The notes beneath the pieces were generated by a model. It was not told the origin of the DNA and searched no databases. It worked only from the letters and a program-made list of their open reading frames with translations. A stretch of 64,000 nucleotides of DNA from an uncultured Holophaga sp. (GTDB taxonomy: Bacteria > Acidobacteriota > Holophagae > Holophagales > Holophagaceae): the NCBI RefSeq assembly GCF_963677305.1, contig NZ_OY781925.1, positions 124,001 to 188,000 on the forward strand, written 5' to 3'. The position numbers and the translations under genes are program-made. The stretch's first letter is position 1. The number at the start of each line of letters is the position of its first letter. Positions 34,667 to 42,702 of this stretch are shown piece by piece.

Positions 34667-36058
34667 TCAGGCGGGCTGCCCCGCCAACCAGGCTGCCATC
34701 CGGGCCACCCAGGCCCGGGCCCAGTGGGGCTGACCACCGAAGTGCAGATGGGCGTACCCCGCCAGGAGGTTGCCACAGGCAAAGCCCTCAAAGCCCCCCA
34801 CCCCGGCCAGGTTCTCCATGTGCCAGGCCGGGGAGCTCAGCTCCCCCTCCCAGATGGAGTGGTGGAACTCGTGGGCCTTGCCCTCGGCCCCGGCAGGGCA
34901 GAGGAGGGTGTCCCGCTGGGCCCTCAGCCGCTTGTAACCGAAGGACTGCAGACGACCGGCCATGCGGGTGCGCCCGGGGATGACGCCCGCCATGGGGTGG
35001 GCCCTGCCCTCCATGTCCAACAGGGCATCGCTCAGCACCATGTAGCCTCCGCACTCCGCGAAGATGGGCAGCTGCCTGGCCTGGGCCTCCCGCAGGTCCG
35101 CCAGGAAGGCCCCGTTGCCAGCGAGCTCGGCAGCGTGCAGCTCGGGGTACCCACCGGGGAGGTAGAGCCCCGCCACGCCCTCGGGGAGCCGCTCCCGCAG
35201 GGGGCTGAAGGGGACCCAGCGGACCCCCAGACGCTCCAGGCGATCCAGGGTATCGGCATAGGTGAAGCAGAAGGCCTCGTCCCGGGCCAGGGCCACGGGA
35301 AGGGAGCCGGGCCCGGGAGCCCCGAGGACGGGCAGGGCCCCCGGAACCCGGGCCTGTTTGAGCAGACAGTCCAGGTCCAGGGTCCGGGAGAGTTCAGAGG
35401 CCAGGGCATCCAGGGCCCCCTCCAGGCCCTCCACCTCATGGGGGCGATGGATCCCCAGATGTCGCTCTGGCAGCCTCCAGGTCTTCGACCTGCCCGCGTA
35501 GCCCAGGACCGGCACATCGGTATGGGCCTGGATGGCCCGCTCCTGAAGGCGGAAGTGGCCCTCCCCCGAGAGGCGGTTGAGAATGACTCCGGCCAGATCG
35601 AGGCCGGGCATGAGCCTGCGGTGCCCCAGGACCGTGGCCGCCACGCTTCCCCCGGCACCGGAGCCGTCCACCACCAGCACCACAGGCAACCCAAGACGGC
35701 AGGCGAGATCTGCCGCTGAACCCTGGAAGCTGACGGGATCAGCGCCGTCAAAGAGACCCATGACCCCTTCCACCAGCCCCAGGTCGGCACCCCTGGCCCC
35801 CAGGGCATAGGCCTCCCGCAGGGCCTCATCATCCATGAACCAGCCGTCCAGGTTCCAGCTGGGGCGACCGGCGGCCACCGCATGGAGCTGGGGATCCAGG
35901 TAATCGGGGCCGGTCTTGAAGGGCGCCACCCCCTGCCCCCGGTTCCGGAAGGCCCGGAGGAGGCCGGCGGTCAGCGTGCTCTTGCCGCAGCCGGAGTGGG
36001 TCCCGGCCAGCAGGAACGCAGGCGTGGACCGGTGGACGGCAGACTGAAGAGGGTTCAC
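34667..36058 (-). CDS. cbiA: Cobyrinate a,c-diamide synthase
   Basis: A 463-residue ATP- and glutamine-dependent amidase that amidates the a and c side chains of cobyrinate. The N-terminal synthetase domain has GTHSGCGKSTLTAGLL, FKTGPDYLDP and EGVMGLFDG. The C-terminal glutaminase domain has AECGGYMVLSDALLD with the nucleophilic Cys, HEFHHSIWE and GYAHLHFGG. The GTG at 36058 has AAAGG upstream; the long frame beyond it runs antisense through the next gene. It is monocistronic and away from the main operon. No riboswitch is visible in the 184 bases upstream. Confidence 0.94.
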   Translation of the reverse strand: MNPLQSAVHRSTPAFLLAGTHSGCGKSTLTAGLLRAFRNRGQGVAPFKTGPDYLDPQLHAVAAGRPSWNLDGWFMDDEALREAYALGARGADLGLVEGVMGLFDGADPVSFQGSAADLACRLGLPVVLVVDGSGAGGSVAATVLGHRRLMPGLDLAGVILNRLSGEGHFRLQERAIQAHTDVPVLGYAGRSKTWRLPERHLGIHRPHEVEGLEGALDALASELSRTLDLDCLLKQARVPGALPVLGAPGPGSLPVALARDEAFCFTYADTLDRLERLGVRWVPFSPLRERLPEGVAGLYLPGGYPELHAAELAGNGAFLADLREAQARQLPIFAECGGYMVLSDALLDMEGRAHPMAGVIPGRTRMAGRLQSFGYKRLRAQRDTLLCPAGAEGKAHEFHHSIWEGELSSPAWHMENLAGVGGFEGFACGNLLAGYAHLHFGGQPHWARAWVARMAAWLAGQPA

Positions 36059-36242
36059 GTCGGGCCTTTCGGATATCCAAGGGAGCTTAGCGGGAAGCCC
36101 CCGATCCTGTCCAAAGGCCCCGTTCACCCCCCGGCACCCCCCGCTGGAACTCTGCATTCCGCGTCTGGCAGTGCGAGGTGGCTCCAGAGCTGAGAGGCTC
36201 TCATATTCGAAGTCGGCCCGGATCCCGGGATGGAGATCAATG

Positions 36243-36851
36243 ATGTCTTTTAACAAGTATCTCTTTACTGCTGCGATCATGTCCACGCTTCTCGTCACCC
36301 TCCCGGCGGGTGCCCAGCCGACCCGCGGAAAGCGCTCCGAGGAGGGCCGTCCCGCTCCCCGGACGCCTGGACAGCACCCCTTCCCCCTGCTCGACATGGC
36401 TCGCCCGCTGGAACTGAGTGAGAAGCAGGTGGAGGCCATCAAGCAAAAGCTGGAGGCCAGGGCAAAGACCGAGGAGGCCGCCCACAAGGAGGGCCGCAAG
36501 GCCATGGAGGCGGTCATGAAGGCCATGGAGGACCCTGCCGTCAGCAACGAGCAGTTCCGCGCCCTGGCAGAGAAAGCCGCCAAGCTCCGCACCGACGAGA
36601 TGGTGGGTGACCGGGTTCTCCTCCAGGACTGCCTGGCAGTCCTCACCGCCGAGCAGAAGGCCAAGCTCGCCAAGCTCCGATCCGAAGGCCCCGGCAAGTG
36701 CGAACAGGGTCGGCCCGGCCCCGACGGCCCCGAGGGACATGGACCCCACGGCGGCCCCGGGGGCCCCAGGATGCAGCCAGGCATGATGCCTCCCCCTCCC
36801 CCCCCCTGCGACATGGAGGGGCCTGAGGGCGAGGCTCCGGGACAGCGCTAG
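36243..36851 (+). CDS. Periplasmic LTXXQ-motif (Spy/CpxP-like) protein
   Basis: A 202-residue protein with a signal peptide (MSFNKYLFTAAIMSTLLVTLPAGAQ minus its last residues, cleavage after AGA). The mature part is highly charged and helical, with LELSEKQVEAIKQKLEAR and LTAEQKAKLAKL, which are LTXXQ-type motifs of Spy/CpxP chaperones and metal-stress sensors. The last 50 residues are Pro/Gly-rich with six consecutive prolines. The ATG at 36243 is placed seven bases after GGAG. It is divergent from cbiA. Function is inferred only from the motifs. Confidence 0.78.
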   Translation: MSFNKYLFTAAIMSTLLVTLPAGAQPTRGKRSEEGRPAPRTPGQHPFPLLDMARPLELSEKQVEAIKQKLEARAKTEEAAHKEGRKAMEAVMKAMEDPAVSNEQFRALAEKAAKLRTDEMVGDRVLLQDCLAVLTAEQKAKLAKLRSEGPGKCEQGRPGPDGPEGHGPHGGPGGPRMQPGMMPPPPPPCDMEGPEGEAPGQR

Positions 36852-36860
36852 TCCGGGGGG

Positions 36861-37023
36861 ACCGCCCGGTCGCCTGCGGCGCCCTCTGCGTCCCCCCGGG
36901 CCCCCGCTCCTCCCGCGGCGGAGCCGCACTCGTCGCCCCGCCAGTCCGCTGCGCACCGCCCGGTCGCCTGCGGCGCCCTCTGCGTCCCCCCGGGCCCCCG
37001 CTCCTCCCGCGGCGGAGCCGCAC
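36861..37023. repeat. Two identical 69-bp direct repeats
   Basis: 36861-36929 and 36955-37023 are identical over 69 bases, beginning ACCGCCCGGTCGCC and ending GGCGGAGCCGCAC, with 25 bases between them. The unit is almost pure G and C and contains small palindromes. It lies directly after the LTXXQ gene. It could be a recent tandem duplication of a genome-wide GC-rich element or a folded mRNA end. Confidence 0.9.
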
Positions 37024-37046
37024 AGCCCTCATCCACGAAGACATGG

Positions 37047-37075
37047 AAAGGCCGGATCCCATGGGGTCCGGCCTT
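37047..37075. terminator. Bidirectional intrinsic terminator
   Basis: AAAGGCCGGATCCC pairs with GGGTCCGGCCTTT (one bulged base), with a 3-base loop and a short T-rich end (CTTTCTAT) on the plus strand. It separates the LTXXQ gene from the convergent LysR gene, whose stop is 7 bases away. Confidence 0.75.
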
Positions 37076-37081
37076 TCTATC

Positions 37082-37993
37082 TCAGCGCCTTGCGTGCTGG
37101 GGGGCCAGCTCTTGGCGCATCCGCCCCAGGAGTTCCCTGACAGCCCTGGACGCTTCGAAGCGCCGGGCGATCACCACCAGCTCCGAGCGGGGCTCCATGT
37201 CCCGGAAAGGCAGGTAGCAGACCTCAGGCATCCGGAGATGGGCCACGGACTCCGGCAGGATGCTGACCCCATGCCCGGCGGCCACCAGGCATACCAGAGT
37301 CCCGGTCTCGTTCAGGCGCAGGTGGATCCTGGGCTCGAAGCCGGCATCCCGGCAGAGCTGGACCTGGGCGTGCCCCAGTCCAACCCCGCCGGGATCCACA
37401 TAGGTCAGGAAGCTGTCACCCGCCAGCTGGGGGAGGGAGAGGCTCTTCTCCCCGGCCAGGGGATGGTCTCCGGGCAGCACCGCCACCAGCCGCTGACTGC
37501 TGAGAACGAAGGCTTCGAGTTCCTCAGGGAGCTCCCGGGGAAGGGGATTCCGGACGATGGCCAGATCGAGGCTCATGTCGACCAGCCCGGCGATCTGGGG
37601 CAGAAGGGCCATTTCGTGGAGCTGGATCTCGACCCCAGGCCGGTCTGTCTGGTAGGTCTTGAGCAGGTGGGGGAAGTCAGGCTGGTACATCACGCTGCCC
37701 ACAAAGCCTATCTCGATCTTCCCGGCCTCCCCTCGGGCGATCTCCTGGGCCAGACGCACAGCACGGTCAGCCGTGGCAAGCGTGCTGCGCACCTCCACCA
37801 GAAAGGCCCCACCGGCCTCGGTCAGCGCCACCCGCTTGCGGATCCGGCTGAAGAGACGGACCCCGAGCTGATCCTCGAGTGCCTTGATCTGCTGACTCAG
37901 GGCGGGCTGGGCGATCCCCAGACGCTCCGCCGCGCGCGCAAAGTGGAGTTCTTCGGCAGCCGTCGCGAAGTAGCGGAACTGACGGAAGTCCAT
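37082..37993 (-). CDS. LysR-family regulator divergent from the FAD/FeS dehydrogenase genes
   Basis: A 303-residue standard LysR protein. The HTH begins MDFRQFRYFATAAEELHFARAAERL and continues IAQPALSQQIKALED, the BenM/CatM-like type of start. A normal effector domain follows (IEIGFVGSV...). The ATG at 37993 has AAGGA seven bases upstream; the frame open upstream has no LysR similarity. It is divergent from the gene starting at 38179, and a TTGATAA inverted repeat lies 15 bases before its own start. Control of the dehydrogenase operon is the simple inference. Confidence 0.93.
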   Translation of the reverse strand: MDFRQFRYFATAAEELHFARAAERLGIAQPALSQQIKALEDQLGVRLFSRIRKRVALTEAGGAFLVEVRSTLATADRAVRLAQEIARGEAGKIEIGFVGSVMYQPDFPHLLKTYQTDRPGVEIQLHEMALLPQIAGLVDMSLDLAIVRNPLPRELPEELEAFVLSSQRLVAVLPGDHPLAGEKSLSLPQLAGDSFLTYVDPGGVGLGHAQVQLCRDAGFEPRIHLRLNETGTLVCLVAAGHGVSILPESVAHLRMPEVCYLPFRDMEPRSELVVIARRFEASRAVRELLGRMRQELAPQHARR

Positions 37994-38007
37994 GCGGGGT
38001 TCCTTTA

Positions 38008-38028
38008 TTGATAAGCAAAAATTATCAA
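38008..38028. promoter_or_regulatory. Candidate LysR operator (TTGATAA-N7-TTATCAA)
   Basis: A perfect 7-7-7 inverted repeat in a locally AT-rich stretch. It contains the T-N11-A core of LysR sites and lies 15 bases upstream of the lysR ATG and about 150 bases before the divergent operon. This position suits autoregulation together with activation of 38179-44277. Confidence 0.6.
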
Positions 38029-38178
38029 CTTTGATTAAACAATACAATTACTTTAGGCATTCCCCTCCCCATAATCCAGTTCAAGCCTTTGCACCTGGCC
38101 CCCAGGGGCCCCGAACCTCGATAACCGCGCCGCTCCAGCCCGGGAGCTGTGCCGTACCTGATACCGAAGGAGGTCGAA

Positions 38179-39648
38179 GTGAGCGCAACCTTGACACCCC
38201 TGATCGGGCTCCTGGGGGAGGCCGCGGTCTCCACGGACCCGGCTGTCCTGGGGCCCCTGGCCTCGGACCAGAGCTTCCGCCCCCCCATGCCTCCGGCCGC
38301 CCTCATCCGGGTCGAGTCGGCCGAGCGGGTGGAAGCCCTGGTGAAGTGGGCCGGAGAGACCGGTACACCCCTCGTCCCCCTCAGCTCCGGCGCCCCCCAC
38401 CACCGTGGCGACACCGTACCGGAGATGCCCGGGTCCGTGATCGTGGACCTCAGCGGCATGAAAAAGGTCCTGAACATCAATCGTCAGCACCGCATGGCCG
38501 TGGTGGAGCCTGGGGTCACCTATGCTGAACTCAGCAAGGCCCTGGCCGCCGAGGGCCTGGCCCTCTCCATGCCCCTGGCGCCCCGCGCCACCAAGTCGGT
38601 GGTGACGAGCTGCATGGACCTGGAGCCCCGGCTCAACGCCCTGCACCAGTGGAACTACACCGATCCCCTGCGCTGCATGGAGGTGACCTGGGGAGACGGG
38701 AACCGCATGTTCACCGGCGAGGCCGGCGGCGGCCCCCGGGACCTGGAGAAGCAGTGGGCGGCCCAGAAGTGGCAGACCAGCCCCACGGGCCCCAACATGT
38801 GCGACTTCTACCGCTTCCTGACGGCCTCCCAGGGCACCATGGGCATCGTGACCTGGGCCTCCCTGCGCTGCGAACTCCTGCCCCAGGTGGAGCGGACCTG
38901 GCTGGTCCCCGCCGCCGAGCCCGGAGCCGTGATCGAGTTCGCCTACCAGACCCTCCGGGTCCGCTTCACGGACGGACTCTTCCTGATGAACGCCGGGGCC
39001 CTGGCCTGCCTGCTGGGTGAGAGCCCAGAGGAGATCCGGAGCCTCAGGTCTGAACTGCCGCCCTACCTTGCCGTGGCGAACGTTGTCGGCCGCGAGCTCC
39101 TCCCCGAGGATCGGGTCCGGGCCCAGGAGCAGGACATTGCCGAGATCGCCCAGCGCTGCGGCCTCCCCTGCCTCCCATCTGTGCCCGGAGCCCGCGCCGA
39201 ACTCGTGCGCGAGCGGGCCTTCCGCCCCTCCAGGGCCCCCTACTGGAAGGAAACCCTCAAGGGCGGCTTCCAGGAGATCTTCTTCACCACCACCCTGGAC
39301 CGCACCCCGGCCTTCATCGAGGCCATGCAGAAGCAGGCCATCGCCGCGGGCTACCCGGTGGAGGACATCGGCATCTACCTCCAGCCCATCAACATGGGCG
39401 TGGCCTGCCACTGCGAGTTCATCCTGCCCTACGACCCGGCCTGCCCCCGCGAGAGCGCCCGGATGAAGCAGCTCTTCACGGAGGCCAGCGAGACCTTCGC
39501 TGGCATGGGGGCCTACTACTCCCGGCCCCACGGCATCTGGGCCCGCCTCCAGCTCAACAAGGACGCCCAATCCACCATGACCCTCCGGAAGATCAAGGGG
39601 ATCTTCGACCCGAAGGGCGTCATGAACCCCGGCAAGCTCACGGTCTAG
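38179..39648 (+). CDS. FAD-linked oxidase subunit, GlcE-like partner (489 aa)
   Basis: A flavoprotein of the PCMH/VAO-like family with the usual ending FDPKGVMNPGKL. The FAD-binding half has VVEPGVTYAELSKALAAEGL, but the next segment, SVVTSCMDLEPRLN, lacks the small-residue loop that normally wraps the diphosphate. FAD binding may therefore be weak, or the subunit structural, like GlcE of glycolate oxidase. I chose the GTG at 38179 because AAGGAGG lies five bases upstream. It is first in a run with an Fe-S protein and a second FAD protein. Substrate unknown; no signal peptide. Confidence 0.85.
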   Translation: MSATLTPLIGLLGEAAVSTDPAVLGPLASDQSFRPPMPPAALIRVESAERVEALVKWAGETGTPLVPLSSGAPHHRGDTVPEMPGSVIVDLSGMKKVLNINRQHRMAVVEPGVTYAELSKALAAEGLALSMPLAPRATKSVVTSCMDLEPRLNALHQWNYTDPLRCMEVTWGDGNRMFTGEAGGGPRDLEKQWAAQKWQTSPTGPNMCDFYRFLTASQGTMGIVTWASLRCELLPQVERTWLVPAAEPGAVIEFAYQTLRVRFTDGLFLMNAGALACLLGESPEEIRSLRSELPPYLAVANVVGRELLPEDRVRAQEQDIAEIAQRCGLPCLPSVPGARAELVRERAFRPSRAPYWKETLKGGFQEIFFTTTLDRTPAFIEAMQKQAIAAGYPVEDIGIYLQPINMGVACHCEFILPYDPACPRESARMKQLFTEASETFAGMGAYYSRPHGIWARLQLNKDAQSTMTLRKIKGIFDPKGVMNPGKLTV

Positions 39649-39663
39649 CGAGAGGAGAAAGAG

Positions 39664-40938
39664 ATGGCACTGCAAGATTTCCGGCCCATGCAGGAGCGCT
39701 GCAGCAACTGCCTCGCCTGTCGCTGGGTCCCCTTCGACAAGCTCAAGAGCAAGCGCTTCGGCGAGAACTGCCCCAGCATCGCCTACAACCACTTCATGAC
39801 CTATTCGGCCCGGGGCCGCTTCCAGCTGGGCCAGACCCTCCTGGACGGCGAGGCCGACTACACCGAGACCCTCACCGAGCTGGTCCACGACTGCATGGCC
39901 TGCGGGTCCTGTGATGTCACCTGCAAGGTCTGCCGCTACAACCTGGAGCCCCTGGAGCACAACCTCGAGCTCAAAGTGGATGCCGTCGAGAAGGGGCACA
40001 CCCTTCCCACCCAGGCCCCCATCATGGAAGCCCTGAAGCAGGAGCAGACCATGCTCCCCGGGATGAAGAAGGCCGATCGCCTCGCCTGGGCCGCCGGGAT
40101 CGAGGTCAAGGACCTCTTCAAGGAGAAGGCGGAAGTAGCCTTCTACCCCGGCTGCAAGTACGCCTACGAGCCCCAGCTCCAGAAGGTCGCCCGCACCGCC
40201 CTCCAGGTCCTCAAGGACGCTGGCGTGGACGTGGGCATCATGGGTGCCGCCGACTCCTGCTGCGGGGGCCGGGCCCTCCAGATGGGCTTCCGCCAGGAGT
40301 TCACCGAGCGCGCCGAGGCCAACATCAAGGCCTTCAAGGCCGCCGGGGTCAAGAAGATCGTGACCCCCTGCTCGGACTGCTACCACGCCCTCAAGCGCCA
40401 GTACGCCAAGCTCGGTCTCGAGGTCGAGATCCTCCACACCGTGGAGTGCCTGGACCAGCTGATCCAGGCTGGCAAGCTGAAGTTCACCAAGACCGTGAAC
40501 AAGACCGTCACCTACCACGACCCCTGCCACCTCGGGCGCCTCGGCGAGCCCTACGTAGCCTGGGAAGGCGACGAGAAGAAGATCATGAACCAGGTCCACA
40601 CCTGGACGCCCAAGCGCCCCCGGAACCATGGAGGCTTCGGCATCTACGCCGCCCCCCGGAACGTCCTCTCGGCCATCCCCGGCGTCCGCCTGGTGGAGAT
40701 GGACCGCATCCGCGAGTATGCCTGGTGCTGCGGCGCCGGCGGCGGGTGCAGCCAGACTCTTCCCGAGTACTCCGCCTGGACCGCCAGCGAGCGCATCACC
40801 GAGGCCAACCTGACCGGGGCCGAAGCCCTGGTGACTGCCTGCCCCTGGTGTGAGTCCAACTTCTCCGGTGCCAAAGACGAGCACGGGAAGAGCATCCAGG
40901 TCCTCGACATCCTTGAACTCGTCCAGATGGCTCTCTGA
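39664..40938 (+). CDS. GlcF/HdrD-like Fe-S protein with two CCG domains
   Basis: A 424-residue soluble protein. The N-terminal ferredoxin part has CSNCLACRW and CMACGSCDVTCKVCR for two [4Fe-4S] clusters. Two Cys-rich CCG domains follow: YPGCKYAYEP with DSCCGGRALQMG, then HDPCHLGRLGEPY with WCCGAGGG. CCG domains bind special Fe-S clusters or quinone/thiol partners in GlcF, LutA and HdrD. It lies between two FAD subunits with gaps of 15 and 8 bases and would carry electrons from the flavin to an acceptor not encoded here. Confidence 0.92.
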   Translation: MALQDFRPMQERCSNCLACRWVPFDKLKSKRFGENCPSIAYNHFMTYSARGRFQLGQTLLDGEADYTETLTELVHDCMACGSCDVTCKVCRYNLEPLEHNLELKVDAVEKGHTLPTQAPIMEALKQEQTMLPGMKKADRLAWAAGIEVKDLFKEKAEVAFYPGCKYAYEPQLQKVARTALQVLKDAGVDVGIMGAADSCCGGRALQMGFRQEFTERAEANIKAFKAAGVKKIVTPCSDCYHALKRQYAKLGLEVEILHTVECLDQLIQAGKLKFTKTVNKTVTYHDPCHLGRLGEPYVAWEGDEKKIMNQVHTWTPKRPRNHGGFGIYAAPRNVLSAIPGVRLVEMDRIREYAWCCGAGGGCSQTLPEYSAWTASERITEANLTGAEALVTACPWCESNFSGAKDEHGKSIQVLDILELVQMAL

Positions 40939-40946
40939 GGTGAACC

Positions 40947-42614
40947 ATGACTTTGGCACCTGAAATCTACCAGGCATTCGAAGATGTGGTGGGCAAGCGC
41001 AACATCTCCCAGGACAAGGGCGTCCTGGAGAGCTACCGCTGCATCACCTCCCAGTCCTCGGCCCACTACGGGCCCTTCGACCACAAGACCCCCCTGCCCC
41101 AGGCCGTGATCATGCCGGGCACCACCGAGGAGGTCCAGAAGCTCGTCAAGCTCTGCAACCAGTACAAGATCCAGTTCAAACCCTCCACGACCTTCTGGGC
41201 GGCCATGGGCTTCATCGGGTCCGACTACGCCGTCCAGCTCGACATGCGACGGATGGGGGGGGTCGAGATCGACGAGAAGAACATGATTGCGGTGGTGGAG
41301 CCTTATGCCATCGGCGCGGTGGTGCAGGTGGAGGCCATGAAGGTGGGCCTCAACTGCAACATCCCCGGCGTGGGCTGCAGCAGCTCCGTCGTGGCCAGCA
41401 CCGCAGGATGGGTGGGCTTCGGCCCCACCTCCGTCTTCATGGGGGTCGCTGGTGAGAACATGCTCGGCGCCGAGTGGGTCCTGCCCGATGGCGAGGTCCT
41501 GCGCACCGGATCCCTGGGCGCCGGAGCCGGCTGGTTCAACGGCGAGGGGCCCGGCCCCAGCACCCGCGGCATCCTCCGCGGCTTCCAGGGCACCACGGGC
41601 ACCATGGGCGTCTGCACCAAGGTCGCCATCCGGCTCCACCCCTGGCCCGGCCCCGCCACCCTCCCCACCCGCGGCACGACCCCGGCCTACATGGCCGACC
41701 TGCCGGACAACTTCAAGAGCTACACCCTGTGCTACCCCACCTGGGAGGCCTGGGCCAAGGGCGCAGCCCTCCTGCACGAGGCCGAGATCTGCTACTTGGG
41801 ACACCGCCAGTTCAACATGTTCGGCCGCGACATCAAGGCCGCCATGCTGCGCATCCTGACGGACCCCAACGGCCAGCTGGCGGACCTCGAGACACTCCTT
41901 CAGGACCCTGAGCTCAAGCGGGAAAACGAGTCCATGAAGCGGGACATCCAGATTGTCCTGGCGGGCATGACCCCCCGGGATATCGAGTACAAGGAGAAGG
42001 CCCTGGACCGGATCCTGGAGCTCTGCGGCGGCTGGAAGTCCCGGATGATGATGGAGAAGGACCTGCAGGACTATGTCCTGCTCTACCTGCTCCGCCTGGG
42101 CCACAAGAACCTGAACTACACCCTCTGCGGCTCGTACGAGGGCAACTACGGGCTCTCCCCCAACGTCTTCGTCGCCACCTCGGTCATCGAGGAGGCCTCG
42201 GAGCTGAAGGACAAGTGGGCCAAGACCCACACCAGCATCGCCGACACCGGCGGCGACTCCGACATGGGCAGCCTCTCCATCCTGGGCGGCGGCGGCGCCA
42301 TGGGCTGGGAGTTCTTCGTGAACTTCGACGCCTACGACAAGGCCTCCATCAAGGGGACCTGCGAGTTCATCGACGAGACCCAGAGGTGGATGTTCTCCAA
42401 GGGCCTCGGCTTGGACATGGGCCGCTGGAACGCCGACATCCGGCGCCCGGACGGCTTCGACTACACCCAGGAGCAGCACGACAACATGTATGTCAACGCG
42501 CCCCAGCCACTGGTCTTCGCCTACCAGTACAAGGTCCGCGAGGCCATCAATCCCAGGCACCTGGGCGGATCCTACTACCGAACCCTCACGCCCTCGAAGA
42601 TCGGGATGGCCTAG
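40947..42614 (+). CDS. FAD-linked oxidase, probable catalytic subunit (GlcD-like, 555 aa)
   Basis: A PCMH-type flavoprotein. The FAD-binding half shows AVVEPYAIGAVVQVEAMKVGL, then GVGCSSSVVASTAGWVGFGPTS and GVAGENMLGAEWVLPDGEVL, the expected diphosphate loop, and RGFQGTTGTMGVCTKVAIRL. This is an intact flavin site, unlike in the 489-residue paralogue upstream. Family members oxidise 2-hydroxy acids or alkyl/aryl alcohols. The ATG at 40947 follows the Fe-S gene by 8 bases. No signal peptide, so it is cytoplasmic. Substrate unknown. Confidence 0.88.
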   Translation: MTLAPEIYQAFEDVVGKRNISQDKGVLESYRCITSQSSAHYGPFDHKTPLPQAVIMPGTTEEVQKLVKLCNQYKIQFKPSTTFWAAMGFIGSDYAVQLDMRRMGGVEIDEKNMIAVVEPYAIGAVVQVEAMKVGLNCNIPGVGCSSSVVASTAGWVGFGPTSVFMGVAGENMLGAEWVLPDGEVLRTGSLGAGAGWFNGEGPGPSTRGILRGFQGTTGTMGVCTKVAIRLHPWPGPATLPTRGTTPAYMADLPDNFKSYTLCYPTWEAWAKGAALLHEAEICYLGHRQFNMFGRDIKAAMLRILTDPNGQLADLETLLQDPELKRENESMKRDIQIVLAGMTPRDIEYKEKALDRILELCGGWKSRMMMEKDLQDYVLLYLLRLGHKNLNYTLCGSYEGNYGLSPNVFVATSVIEEASELKDKWAKTHTSIADTGGDSDMGSLSILGGGGAMGWEFFVNFDAYDKASIKGTCEFIDETQRWMFSKGLGLDMGRWNADIRRPDGFDYTQEQHDNMYVNAPQPLVFAYQYKVREAINPRHLGGSYYRTLTPSKIGMA

Positions 42615-42702
42615 CCGGGGACGTAGACACCAGCGCCCTGCCACCCCTGCTCACAGCCCTCAGCGGCAACATCCCTGTTCCCACTCAAGGAGAAGCACTC
42701 CC

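Noticed and set aside
38053..40977. 974-codon minus-strand ORF opposite the FAD and Fe-S genes
   Set aside because: It runs across two well-supported genes and the intergenic gap, is rich in Gly, Leu, Val and Asp with no domain, and is an artefact of high GC at third positions.
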